Assembly: GCF_009687885.1 (NCBI RefSeq)
Contig: NZ_BLAF01000013.1
Coordinates: 92,773 to 156,772 of the forward strand
DNA: 64,000 nucleotides
DNA from: Acrocarpospora pleiomorpha
GTDB taxonomy: Bacteria > Actinomycetota > Actinomycetes > Streptosporangiales > Streptosporangiaceae
Reading direction: 5' to 3'
In this document: one piece after another, positions 53,736 through 62,682 of the stretch
Numbering within the stretch: position 1 is the stretch's first letter
Layout of the letters: the number at the start of each line of letters is the position of its first letter
Made by a program: the position numbers and the translations under genes
The notes under the pieces: model-generated
What the model saw: the letters and a program-made list of their open reading frames with translations, nothing else
Databases searched by the model: none
Told to the model about the DNA's origin: nothing

Positions 53736-54290
53736 TCATTTCTGGAGGCGGAATCTGAGATGTGTGATCATCGGAGAATCGATCACTGAGACCTTTTCCA
53801 GGCTGGATCGTCCGGCGGCGATTGGATCGAACAGGCGGATCCCCTCACCGATCAGCACCGGTGCCAGAGCGATCCGCATCTCGTCGATCAGGCCGGCCGC
53901 CAGGCACTGGCCGGCGACGTCCGCGCCGCCCGCCACGACGATGTCCCGGTCGCCCGCCACCGATTTCGCCATCCGGACAGCGGCGTAGATGCCGTCGGAG
54001 ACGAAGGTGAACGACGTCTCCCCCTTCGCGGGCTTTTCGGGGCGATCGTGGGAGAGCACGAAGTGTTCCACGTCGAAGGGGTTGTCGAGGAAGCCGTCCT
54101 GCTCCGCTCCGAGGTCGTAGGTGCGCCGACCCATGATCACGGCTCCCGTGTTCCTGATGAGGTCGGTGATGACCTGACGGTCGCCCTCGGCAGGGGAGAA
54201 CCACCAGTGGTGGAGGCCGCGATCCTCGCCGTTCGGCCCAGCGATGAATCCGTCCAGCGACATCGTCATATCCAGCAAGATCATGCCCAT
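53736..54290 (-). CDS. DHFR/RibD C-terminal-domain family protein
   Basis: The 184-residue protein shows the RibD_C/DHFR-like fold: ILLDMTMSLDGFIAGPNGED, AVIMGRRTYDLG and DIVVAGGADVAGQCLAAGLI. These small reductase-like proteins are common in actinobacteria; few have a known substrate. It follows the MFS exporter gene by 33 bp on the same strand and may be co-transcribed. Confidence 0.9.
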   Translation of the reverse strand: MGMILLDMTMSLDGFIAGPNGEDRGLHHWWFSPAEGDRQVITDLIRNTGAVIMGRRTYDLGAEQDGFLDNPFDVEHFVLSHDRPEKPAKGETSFTFVSDGIYAAVRMAKSVAGDRDIVVAGGADVAGQCLAAGLIDEMRIALAPVLIGEGIRLFDPIAAGRSSLEKVSVIDSPMITHLRFRLQK

Positions 54291-54323
54291 GATGACTCCG
54301 GTGAGATGAGGGTTCGGATAGGT

Positions 54324-55856
54324 TCAGGCGGCGTCGGTGTCCCCGCCAGGCCGTACCTGGCGCAGGCCCACCGCGGCCAGGACGGCCAGCGCGAGGAACA
54401 GGCCCGCGCCCACGACGGCCGAGACGTTCAGCCCGGCGGTGAACGCCCGCCGCGCGGCATCCAGCAGTTCGGGGCCAAGACCGCCGGTCAGCCGGGCGGC
54501 CGCGGCCGTGGCGGCGGTGATGCTCTCACTCGCGGTCTCGGCCACGCCGGAGGGAACGCCCGCGGGGACGGCCAGTCGCGCGGAGTACACCGCGGCGCCG
54601 ATGCTGCCCATGACGGCGATGCCCAGCGCGATGCCGAGATGGTTGCCCGTTTCGGAGATCGACGCCGCCGAGCCCGCCCGGCGCGGTGGCGCGGAACCCA
54701 CGACCAGGCCGGTGCCGAGTGCCCCCATGGGACCGGCGCCGAAGAAGGCCAGCACGAAGCCGCCCACCAGCAAGGGCATCCCGCCGGGCCGTACCTGGCT
54801 GAGCAGCAGGTATCCCAACGCGGTCACCGTCAGGCCGGCGGCGATGACGTACGCGGGACGAAAACGCTGCGCGAGACCGGGAGCCAGCATGGAACCGATG
54901 ACGATCGCCACGGCCGAGGGCACCAGCCACAGGCCCGCGCGCAGCGGCGAGAGCCCCTCGACCGCCTGCAGGTAGAGGCTGACCAGCAGGTAGATCCCGC
55001 CCGTGGTCACCGAACCGAGCAACAAGATGAGCATCGCGGCGCCAAAGGTACGGCTGGCGAACAGCCGGAGGTCCAGGAGCGGGCTGGCCAGCTTCCGCTG
55101 CCTGCGTACGAAAACGACCCCGAACACCACTCCGGCCAGGACGGCCAGCAGGGCAGCCGGGCCGTCTTTGGACAGTTCCTTGATGCCGTACACGACCGGC
55201 AGGATCGTGGCCAGGGACAGCACGACGCTGGGCACATCCAGTCGGCCGAGTGTCGTGTCCCGGGACTCGGGCAGTAGCACCGGGCCCAGGACCAGGAGCA
55301 GGGCCATCACGGGGACGCCCATGAGGAAGACCGAGCCCCACCAGAAGTTCTCCAGGAGCGCCCCGCCGACGACCGGCCCGAGCGCACCGCCGACCATCAG
55401 GCAGCCGAACCACGCCGCGATCGCCATGCCCCGCTGCCTGGGTTCGGCGAACATGTCAGTGATCAGCGCCAGGGTCGACGGCATCAGTGTCGCCCCGGCG
55501 ACGCCCATCAGCGCCCGGGTCACGATCAGGAGCTCCGCGCTGGCGGAGTAGGCGGCGACCACGCTGGCGACGCCGAACGCGGCGGCCCCGATCAGCAGCA
55601 GTCTCCGGCGTCCGATCCGGTCGCCCAGGGTCCCCATCGTGACCAGGAAACCCGCGAGCATGAACCCGTAGATATCGATGATCCACAAGGTCTGGGTGCT
55701 GCCCGCCGCGAGATCCGCGCTCAAGTGCGGCAGCGCGAGGTACAGCACACTCTGGTCCAGGGACAGCAGCATGGTCGGCAGAGCCAGTACGGCCAGCCCG
55801 CCCCACTCCCGCCGTCCGGCGATGGGCCCAGCGCCCGTCAGCGTCGCGTCACGCAT
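54324..55856 (-). CDS. MFS drug exporter (DHA2 family, 14 TM)
   Basis: The 510-residue protein starts at ATG 55856 (AAAGGATC upstream; MRDATLTGAGPIAGRREWGG). It has about 14 hydrophobic helices and the motif-A loop LGDRIGRRRLLLIGAAAFG plus a motif-C-like GGALGPVVGGALL, marks of proton-driven drug efflux. It is divergent from an ECF sigma factor gene. A longer open frame upstream crosses the intergenic region and is not used. Confidence 0.92.
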   Translation of the reverse strand: MRDATLTGAGPIAGRREWGGLAVLALPTMLLSLDQSVLYLALPHLSADLAAGSTQTLWIIDIYGFMLAGFLVTMGTLGDRIGRRRLLLIGAAAFGVASVVAAYSASAELLIVTRALMGVAGATLMPSTLALITDMFAEPRQRGMAIAAWFGCLMVGGALGPVVGGALLENFWWGSVFLMGVPVMALLLVLGPVLLPESRDTTLGRLDVPSVVLSLATILPVVYGIKELSKDGPAALLAVLAGVVFGVVFVRRQRKLASPLLDLRLFASRTFGAAMLILLLGSVTTGGIYLLVSLYLQAVEGLSPLRAGLWLVPSAVAIVIGSMLAPGLAQRFRPAYVIAAGLTVTALGYLLLSQVRPGGMPLLVGGFVLAFFGAGPMGALGTGLVVGSAPPRRAGSAASISETGNHLGIALGIAVMGSIGAAVYSARLAVPAGVPSGVAETASESITAATAAAARLTGGLGPELLDAARRAFTAGLNVSAVVGAGLFLALAVLAAVGLRQVRPGGDTDAA

Positions 55857-55986
55857 ATAAAGATCCTTTGAGCTTGCCCGTTTTCCTGGGATACAGACCA
55901 CGGGCAATGGCGAAAGTCGCCGCTCAAGCGATGAGATTTTTCCTCGCATAAGGTCGGTACGAGAAGAACGTGCCGGAGGGGTTGCG

Positions 55987-56931
55987 GTGGAGACACGAGT
56001 CGAGGAGGACTTCGACGTCCTGGCCACGCGTTTCCGGCCCGAGCTCCTGGCGCACTGCTACCGCATGCTCGGCTCCGTCCACGACGCCGAGGACGTCGTT
56101 CAGGAGACCTTCCTGCGCGCGCTGCGCTTCCACGAGGCGTTCGAGGGCCGGGCGTCCATGCGTACCTGGCTGTACCGGATCGCCACCAATGCCTGCCTGA
56201 CCGCGCTCAACAGCCGCGGGCGGCAACCGCTGCCGGTCGGCCTGGGCGGCCCCGGCGAGCACCACGTGGTCACGTGGCTGGAGCCACTTCCTGACGCCAT
56301 GATCAGCCCAGGCGACCCCGCCACGATCGTCATCGACCGGGCGAGCATCCGGCTGGCTTTCATCGCCGCCCTGCAACACCTCCCGGCACAGCAGCGCGCG
56401 GTCCTGATCCTCCGGGACGTCCTGCGCTGGCGAGCCGCCGAAGTCGCCGAGACCCTCGGCACCACGACCACCGCCGTCAACAGCGCCCTGCGCCGCGCCC
56501 GCGCGCGCCTCGACGAGGTGGCCCCGGACCAGGACAAGATCACCGAACCCACCGCCGCGGCACAGCGCGAACTGCTCGCCCGCTACGCCACCGCGTTCGA
56601 ACGCAAGGACATGACCGCGATCGCCGAGCTGCTGTCCGGCGACGCCATCTGGGAGATGCCCCCGACCACGCTCTGGTTCCAAGGTCCGTACGACATCGTC
56701 CGCCACCTCGCCGGATCCTGCCCCGCCGGCCCCGGAGACCTGCGCCTGGTGGCCACCCACGCCAACGGCCAGCCCGCGTTCGCGACCTACCTCCCCAGCG
56801 GCGGCCACCACGTGCTCGCCACCCTGCAGGTTCTCACCCTCACCACCGCCGGGATCAGCCACATCGTCGCCTTCTCCGCCCCGGAGATCCTCACCACGTT
56901 CGCGGCACCTGTAGGCGTCACTTTTCCGTGA
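55987..56931 (+). CDS. ECF sigma factor with SnoaL-like C-terminal domain
   Basis: The 314-residue protein has sigma region 2 (about 15-75; LAHCYRMLGSVHDAEDVVQE), region 4 (about 125-175; LRWRAAEVAETLGTTTTAVN) and a C-terminal NTF2/SnoaL-like domain (about 190-310; YATAFERKDMTAIAELLSGD). This is the SigG/SigJ-like ECF group, where the extra domain replaces an anti-sigma factor. GTG 55987 has GGAGGGG upstream. It is divergent from an exporter gene, a possible target. Its 3' end overlaps the histidine kinase gene by 14 bp. Confidence 0.92.
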   Translation: METRVEEDFDVLATRFRPELLAHCYRMLGSVHDAEDVVQETFLRALRFHEAFEGRASMRTWLYRIATNACLTALNSRGRQPLPVGLGGPGEHHVVTWLEPLPDAMISPGDPATIVIDRASIRLAFIAALQHLPAQQRAVLILRDVLRWRAAEVAETLGTTTTAVNSALRRARARLDEVAPDQDKITEPTAAAQRELLARYATAFERKDMTAIAELLSGDAIWEMPPTTLWFQGPYDIVRHLAGSCPAGPGDLRLVATHANGQPAFATYLPSGGHHVLATLQVLTLTTAGISHIVAFSAPEILTTFAAPVGVTFP

Positions 56932-58282
56932 GGAGGGGGAGTCGCACGTCGAAGCGGCCGCCGCCGTGGGGGGATTCCCCGACGAGAATGGTTCCCGAGT
57001 GGGCGTGCACCACGTCGTTGACGATCGCCAGGCCCAGGCCCGTGCCCCCGCGGTCGCGGCTGCGGGCCGTATCCAGCCGGGTGAACCGTTCGAAGATCCG
57101 CTCGCGATCGGCCACCGCGATTCCGGGACCGTCATCGCTGACCGTCACCAGCGCGCTGTCGCTGTCCCGGTGCACCTCGATGTCGACCAGGTGCCGGGCG
57201 TGCCGCTGCGCGTTGTCCAGCAGGTTGGTCAGCATCCGGCTGAGCTGGCTGGGCACGCCCTCCACGGTGACGCCGTCCTCCAGGCTCGATCGGATGGGCG
57301 GGGTGCGGGCGCGTTGTTTCAGTTCCGCACGCGTCAGGGCCGCCAGGTCGACCCGCTGACGTTTGGCCGCCGCGCCGGATTCGAGACCGGCCAGCATGAG
57401 CAGGTCGGACAGGATCGCCTGCACGCGGTCGACATCGTCCAGCGTGTGCTCCAGCAGCCCGTTCAGGTCGATGTCCCGCGGGTGCATCTGGGCTTCCTCG
57501 AGTTTGACCCGCAACCCCGCCACCGGGGTGCGCAGCTCGTGCGAGGCATCGGCGACGAACCGCCGCTGCTGGTGCGTGGCAGTCTCCAGCCGCTGCAAGG
57601 TCTGGTTGAGGGCATGGATCAATCTGGAGATCTCATCGTCTCCTGCCGGTTCGGCGATGCGATGGCTCAGGTCACTGAAGGTGATCTTGGCAAGCTTCGA
57701 CCGGATGGCGTCCACGGGCTGCAGGATGCGCCCGGTAACCGCCCACGTGAGCCCGGCCACGCACGAGATCAGGACAATGGCCTGCGCGGCCACGATGGCG
57801 TCGACGAAGCCGGTGGACAGAACGGTGTTGGTGCGACGGGCGGCGACCACGACCGGGGAGTCGGCGCGGGGGTCGGCCCGGAGCACGCTGTAACGAAGGC
57901 AACCTCGTTCGGGGTTGGAGCAGGTTTGCAGATCCTGCAGTGGATCGTTCGGCTCGGGCCGGGCGACGCTGATCGGCGGCTTGTTCCTGGCCATCGGAGA
58001 TGCGGCCAGGACACGCCTGTCCGGCGCCACGACCTGAACGAGGTCGACGCCCGGTACGGTCGGCGTGATCACGCGCGGCAAGGAGCCCCCACGGATGGCC
58101 GCCGCTATCAAGATCGCCTGCTGCTGCGTGTCGTGCCAGACCACATCAGCGAACATCTGCGAAATGACCGTGCTCATCACCGCGGCCATCGGAATGAGGA
58201 TGACCAGGGCACACACGACGCTGAGCAGCGTGAGCCGCCCGCGAATCGACCGTGGGCGCAATCTCAACAAACACTTACCCAC
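56918..58282 (-). CDS. Orphan sensor histidine kinase
   Basis: The 454-residue kinase has two membrane helices (14-40, 162-184) around an exported sensor domain, a HAMP linker, an H-box (FVADASHELRTPVAG, His248) and an ATPase domain with NLLDNAQRHA, DDGPGIA and GGTGLGLAI. GTG 58282 starts it, with a weak ribosome site. No response regulator is in the window next to it; the gap upstream to the next gene is only 86 bp. It overlaps the convergent sigma factor gene by 14 bp. Confidence 0.92.
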   Translation of the reverse strand: MGKCLLRLRPRSIRGRLTLLSVVCALVILIPMAAVMSTVISQMFADVVWHDTQQQAILIAAAIRGGSLPRVITPTVPGVDLVQVVAPDRRVLAASPMARNKPPISVARPEPNDPLQDLQTCSNPERGCLRYSVLRADPRADSPVVVAARRTNTVLSTGFVDAIVAAQAIVLISCVAGLTWAVTGRILQPVDAIRSKLAKITFSDLSHRIAEPAGDDEISRLIHALNQTLQRLETATHQQRRFVADASHELRTPVAGLRVKLEEAQMHPRDIDLNGLLEHTLDDVDRVQAILSDLLMLAGLESGAAAKRQRVDLAALTRAELKQRARTPPIRSSLEDGVTVEGVPSQLSRMLTNLLDNAQRHARHLVDIEVHRDSDSALVTVSDDGPGIAVADRERIFERFTRLDTARSRDRGGTGLGLAIVNDVVHAHSGTILVGESPHGGGRFDVRLPLLTEK

Positions 58283-58368
58283 AGTTCCACGCTAGCGAGG
58301 GCACCCCTTGCCACCACGAAGCCAGAGGAAAGCCTCAGCCAAGGACTGTCTCCCCGATTCAAGCGAGG

Positions 58369-59817
58369 TCAGGCTCCTGCCCGTACCAGGTCGAGGCCGG
58401 CGGGTGTGTCGACCAGCCGATGGGCGCCGGCGCGGCGGCCGGGGACGGCCAGGACGACGAGGGCCGCGAGCAGAGCGGCGCCGCCGCCGATGAAGAGGCC
58501 GACGCGGAAGCCGTCCTCGGAGGGGAGCGTCACCGGGCCGAGCTTGACCGTCATGGTGCCCAGGACCGCGCCCAGCACCGCGCTGGCGCTGGAGGTGCCG
58601 ATCGCGCGCATCAGGCTGTTGAGGCCGTTGGCGGCTGCCGTCTCGGTGGGCGGCACGGCGCTCATGATGAGGGTGGGCATGGCCGCGTAGGCGAAACCGA
58701 TCCCGGCGCTGATCACGGCGGAGAAGATCAGGACCCCCCAGGCGCTGTCCATCAGGGCCAGGGCCAGGGCGTAGCCGGAGGCGATGACGAGCGTGCCGAG
58801 CAGCAAGGAGATCTTGGGGCCTCGAACCGCTGACAGGCGTGCGGCCAGGGGCGAGATCGCCATCATGACGAGCCCGGCCGGTGCCATCCACAGGCCGGCC
58901 TCGACCATGGATTGGCCCAGGCCGTACCCGGTCGCGGCGGGCAGCTGCAGGAGCTGGGGGGTGATCAGCGACATCGCGTACATGGCGAAGCCGATGACGA
59001 CGGAGGCCAGGTTGGTCATCAGCACCTGGGGGCGCACGCTGGTACGCAGGTCCATCAGGGGTGCGGGCGAGCGCAGTTCCCACCATCCCCACAGCAGGAG
59101 GATCGCGGCCGAGGCGGCGAACATGCCGAGCGTGGTGCCGCTCGTCCAGCCCCAGTCGCTGCCCTTGGAGATGGGCAGGAGGAGCAGGACCAGACCGGCT
59201 GACAAGCCGACCGCGCCGACGAAGTCGAAACGGCCCGGCGACGTGACCCGGGACTCCGGCACGATCAGCAGAACCAGGACGCACAGCAGCAGGCCCAGAC
59301 CGGCCGAGCCCCAGAACAGCGCGTGCCAGTTCAGGTTCTGGGCGACGAGCGCGGCGGCGGGCAGGCCGAGCGCGCCGCCGACGCCGAGTGATGAGCTCAT
59401 CAGCGCGATGGCCGAGCCGAGTCGTTGCGGCGGCAGGATGTCGCGCATGATGGCGATCCCCAGGGGGATCACGGCCATGCCGAGCCCCTGGAGCGAGCGG
59501 CCGATGACCATCGGGGTCAGGGAGTTGGCGGGCGCGCACACCAGGGAGCCGATGGCGAGCAGGAGCGCGCTGGCGACGATGACGCGGCGTTTGCCGTACA
59601 GGTCGCCGAGGCGTCCGGCGACGGGCATGGCGATCGCGCCGGCCAGGAGGGTGGCGGTGATCGCCCAGGAGGCGTTGGCGGCGGTGGTGTGCAGCAGGGT
59701 CGGCAGGCTGGATATCAGTGGCACGATCAGGGTCTGCATCAGCGAGACCGTGATGCCCCCTGCCGCCAGCACGCTGATGATGGCTCCGGTGCGCGGCGCG
59801 GCGTGCGAGGGGCTCAT
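58369..59817 (-). CDS. MFS drug exporter (DHA2-like)
   Basis: The 482-residue protein has about 14 membrane helices with motif A (AGRLGDLYGKRRVIVASALL) and motif C (LGVGGALGLPAAAL). ATG 59817 follows GGAGAACCC. The gene is divergent from a MarR regulator, with an AT-rich dyad in the gap, the usual arrangement for inducible efflux of a toxic small molecule. Confidence 0.93.
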   Translation of the reverse strand: MSPSHAAPRTGAIISVLAAGGITVSLMQTLIVPLISSLPTLLHTTAANASWAITATLLAGAIAMPVAGRLGDLYGKRRVIVASALLLAIGSLVCAPANSLTPMVIGRSLQGLGMAVIPLGIAIMRDILPPQRLGSAIALMSSSLGVGGALGLPAAALVAQNLNWHALFWGSAGLGLLLCVLVLLIVPESRVTSPGRFDFVGAVGLSAGLVLLLLPISKGSDWGWTSGTTLGMFAASAAILLLWGWWELRSPAPLMDLRTSVRPQVLMTNLASVVIGFAMYAMSLITPQLLQLPAATGYGLGQSMVEAGLWMAPAGLVMMAISPLAARLSAVRGPKISLLLGTLVIASGYALALALMDSAWGVLIFSAVISAGIGFAYAAMPTLIMSAVPPTETAAANGLNSLMRAIGTSSASAVLGAVLGTMTVKLGPVTLPSEDGFRVGLFIGGGAALLAALVVLAVPGRRAGAHRLVDTPAGLDLVRAGA

Positions 59818-59844
59818 GGGTTCTCCGCATCTGTCAGCTTTGTG

Positions 59845-59860
59845 CATCATGCATATGATG
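59845..59860. promoter_or_regulatory. Candidate MarR operator
   Basis: CATCAT-GCAT-ATGATG is an inverted repeat of typical MarR length in a locally AT-rich stretch (about 59838-59878), 28 bp before the exporter ATG and 57 bp before the MarR ATG. Related GCATAT/GTGCAT elements continue to its right. Confidence 0.6.
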
Positions 59861-59916
59861 TGCATAGTACATATAGCCTGATGGTGGGGCACCTGACCCC
59901 CCGATCGGAGGGTTCC

Positions 59917-60354
59917 ATGCACGAGGTGATCGCCGATATCGAGCGTGAGTTCATGCTGATCGGCCGCTACAAGGAGCTGGTGGCGACGGCCGACGGCGCC
60001 GAGGAACGCCGGCTGGAGCGCAGCAGCTACATCCTGCTGCGGCGGCTCGAAGTCAAGGGGCCGATGTCGATCGGCCAGCTGGCGCACGCGTTCAGCCTCG
60101 ACACCTCCACCGTCAACCGGCAGACCACAGCCCTGCTCCGCGGTGGCCTGGCTGAGCGCATCCCCGATCCCGACGGCGGCATGGCCCGCAAGCTCCGCAT
60201 CACCGAGCAAGGACTGCGCCGGGTCGACGAGGAGCGCACGTGCCGGCTCAACGGCCTCGCCAGAGTCCTGAAAAACTGGACCCCGGAAGAACTGGCCGCG
60301 TTCGCCGACGGTCTGGCCCACTTCAACGCCAGCATCGAGAGAGCCGTCGAATAG
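59917..60354 (+). CDS. MarR-family transcriptional regulator
   Basis: The 145-residue protein is a normal-length MarR: winged HTH with MSIGQLAHAFSLDTSTVNRQ, TTALLRGGLAERIPDPDGGM and wing RKLRITEQGLRRVDE. ATG 59917 with CGGAGGG upstream is used; the open frame extends far upstream but through the exporter gene in antisense. It should repress the divergent exporter until a ligand binds. Confidence 0.93.
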   Translation: MHEVIADIEREFMLIGRYKELVATADGAEERRLERSSYILLRRLEVKGPMSIGQLAHAFSLDTSTVNRQTTALLRGGLAERIPDPDGGMARKLRITEQGLRRVDEERTCRLNGLARVLKNWTPEELAAFADGLAHFNASIERAVE

Positions 60355-60467
60355 TCGTGGCCGCGCACTGAAATATTCATACCCCCGCTGAATCCTTCAT
60401 GCCCAGGAGCAGGTCGTGGTACGGCCTGGGGAAACATCCTGTACACACCCGCGAAACAGGCCAAGCA

Positions 60468-60481
60468 TGGGAGCGCTCCCA
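60468..60481. promoter_or_regulatory. CebR operator
   Basis: TGGGAGCGCTCCCA is a perfect 14-bp palindrome equal to the consensus box of CebR, the LacI-type repressor of cellulose genes in actinomycetes, relieved by cello-oligosaccharides. It lies 31 bp before the cellulase start. The regulator gene is not obviously in this window. Confidence 0.92.
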
Positions 60482-60512
60482 AATCGGGCGCTCCATCCAT
60501 GGAGGCTTGAAG

Positions 60513-62588
60513 ATGAAGAAATTACGTTTGTGGATTGTGTCCACAGCGGCCGTGCTCCTGGCGGCGATCGGGGTGGCCGTCACCCCGCCCGCGGCCCACG
60601 CGGCGGTCGCCTGTTCCGTGACCTACGCCAAGGCCTGGGACAACGGCAGCGGGTTCGGCGCCAACATCACGATCAACAACCTCGGCGACCCGGTCAATCC
60701 GTGGACGCTGCGCTACACCTGGCCCGGGAACCAACAGGTCACCCAGGGCTGGGGCGGAACCTGGACTCAGTCGGGCCAGAGCGTGACCGTGACCGCTCCG
60801 TCGTACGCGCCCGGTTTGGGAACGGGAGCGAGCGTCACCATCGGCTTCAACGGCAGCTATAGCGGCGCCAACACCAACCCCACCGCTTTCACCGTCAACG
60901 GCGTGGCCTGCGGTGGCACCCCAACGTCCACACCGACGCCCACGCCAACGCCGACCCCGACGCCGACCCCGACGCCGACACCCACCCCGCCGCCCGGTAA
61001 CGCGCGCGCCGTCGTGGCCGCGATGCAGCCCGGCTGGAACCTGGGCAACTCCCTCGACGCCACCGGCTCGGGCGAGACCTCATGGGGCAACCCGCAGATC
61101 ACGGCGGCGCTGCTCGACAACATCAGGGCGCAGGGCTTCAACAGCATCCGGATCCCGGTGACCTGGGGTCAGTACCAGGGCGGGGCGCCCAGCTACACCA
61201 TCAACGCCACGCACATGAACCGGGTGAAAGAGGTCGTCGACTGGGCCCTCGCCGACGGCTTCTACGTGATGATCAACATCCATCACGATTCCTGGCAGTG
61301 GATCCAGAACATGCCAGGCGACCGGACGAACGTACTCGCCCGATACAACGCGATCTGGACCCAGATCGCCAGCACATTCCGGAACTCCTCACCCAAGCTG
61401 ATATTCGAGAGCGTCAACGAGCCGACTTTCACCGGCAGCTCCGGAGACGCCCAGAACGCGACGCTGCTGAATGACCTCAACACGTCCTTCCGAACCATCG
61501 TGCGCCAGTCGGGCGGCAACAACGCGACCCGGTTGCTCGTCCTGCCGACCCTGCACACCTCGGCCGACCAGCCCAGAGTCGACGAACTCGTCAGCACGTT
61601 CAACGCGATGAACGACCCCAACCTCATCGCGACGGTCCACTTCTACGGATACTGGCCATTCAGCGTCAACGTCGCCGGCGGCACACGCTTCGACGCCACC
61701 GTCCAGCAGGACCTGACCGACTCCTTCGACCGGGTGTACAACGCCTTCATCACCCGCGGCATCCCCGTGATCATCGGCGAGTACGGCCTGCTGGGCTTCG
61801 ACCGGCACACCGGCACAATCCAGCAGGGCGAGAAACTCAAGTTCTTCGAATTCCTCGGCCACTACGCGCGCACCAGGCAGATCACCACCATGCTGTGGGA
61901 CAACGGCCAGCACTTCGGCCGGACCTCCTTCCAGTGGTCCGACCCCGAACTGTTCGCGCAGATCAAGTCCAGCTGGACGACACGCTCAGGTACGGCCTCA
62001 TCGGATCAGGTATTCAACGCCAGAGCATCCGCCATCACCAGCAAATCGCTCACCCTGAACCTGAACGGCACCTCGTTCGCAGGCATCCGCCAGGGCAACA
62101 CAGATCTGGTACGCGGCACCGACTACACCGTCTCCGGCAACCAACTCACCTTCACGGCATCCGCACTCACCCGCCTGACAGGCTCCCGAGCCTACGGCGT
62201 CAACGCGACACTGTCGGCTCGGTTCTCCCAGGGCGTCCCGTGGCGAATCAACATCCTCACCTACGACACCCCGACCGTGCAGAACGCGAACGGAACAACG
62301 AACTCCTTCGCCATCCCCACCACATTCAGGGGCGACCAACTCGCCACCATGGAGGCCAAGTACGCCAACGGCACCAACGCCGGCCCCCACAACTGGACGT
62401 CGTTCAAGGAATTCGACGTCGCATTCGCCCCCAACTACAGCACTAACACAATCACGCTGACACCGGCTTTCTTCGCCGAAGTCAACGACGCCGCCCGAGT
62501 CACACTCACCCTCCACTTCTGGAGCGGCACGACCGTAACCTACTTCGTCACCAAGTCAGGATCCACAGTCACCGGCACCACAACCTGA
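60513..62588 (+). CDS. Secreted GH5 endoglucanase with CBM2 and X2 domains
   Basis: The 691-residue enzyme has a signal peptide (1-31), an N-terminal CBM2 (about 32-133), a Pro-Thr linker (136-160), a GH5 barrel (about 162-485) with acid/base Glu303 (FESVNEPTF) and nucleophile Glu423 (IIGEYG), and C-terminal CBM_X2-type sandwich sequence (about 495-691). It hydrolyses beta-1,4-glucan outside the cell. ATG 60513 has GGAGG seven bases upstream. Codon 4 is the rare TTA. The CebR box controls it. Confidence 0.95.
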   Translation: MKKLRLWIVSTAAVLLAAIGVAVTPPAAHAAVACSVTYAKAWDNGSGFGANITINNLGDPVNPWTLRYTWPGNQQVTQGWGGTWTQSGQSVTVTAPSYAPGLGTGASVTIGFNGSYSGANTNPTAFTVNGVACGGTPTSTPTPTPTPTPTPTPTPTPTPPPGNARAVVAAMQPGWNLGNSLDATGSGETSWGNPQITAALLDNIRAQGFNSIRIPVTWGQYQGGAPSYTINATHMNRVKEVVDWALADGFYVMINIHHDSWQWIQNMPGDRTNVLARYNAIWTQIASTFRNSSPKLIFESVNEPTFTGSSGDAQNATLLNDLNTSFRTIVRQSGGNNATRLLVLPTLHTSADQPRVDELVSTFNAMNDPNLIATVHFYGYWPFSVNVAGGTRFDATVQQDLTDSFDRVYNAFITRGIPVIIGEYGLLGFDRHTGTIQQGEKLKFFEFLGHYARTRQITTMLWDNGQHFGRTSFQWSDPELFAQIKSSWTTRSGTASSDQVFNARASAITSKSLTLNLNGTSFAGIRQGNTDLVRGTDYTVSGNQLTFTASALTRLTGSRAYGVNATLSARFSQGVPWRINILTYDTPTVQNANGTTNSFAIPTTFRGDQLATMEAKYANGTNAGPHNWTSFKEFDVAFAPNYSTNTITLTPAFFAEVNDAARVTLTLHFWSGTTVTYFVTKSGSTVTGTTT

Positions 62589-62594
62589 CCAAGC

Positions 62595-62631
62595 CAGGCG
62601 GGCCACGCTCTCTTGGATCGTGGCCCGCCTG
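62595..62631 (+). terminator. Cellulase terminator
   Basis: CAGGCGGGCCACG and CGTGGCCCGCCTG form a perfect 13-bp stem around an 11-base loop, starting six bases after the cellulase stop. Confidence 0.9.
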
Positions 62632-62640
62632 TATCCCAGG

Positions 62641-62676
62641 CGTGGCCCGGCGAGCGAATGGACGCGCCGGGCCACG
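62641..62676 (-). terminator. Terminator of the SGNH hydrolase gene
   Basis: CGTGGCCCGGCG and CGCCGGGCCACG form a perfect 12-bp stem, six bases after the minus-strand stop. Its arms share GTGGCCCG with the neighbouring terminator, so the two hairpins could also pair with each other. Confidence 0.85.
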
Positions 62677-62682
62677 GTCACC

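Noticed and set aside
60918-60992. Short tandem repeats resembling a CRISPR or microsatellite
   Set aside because: They encode the Pro-Thr linker of the cellulase in frame; units are 6 bp with no spacers. The same holds for the xylanase linker near 52062-52150.
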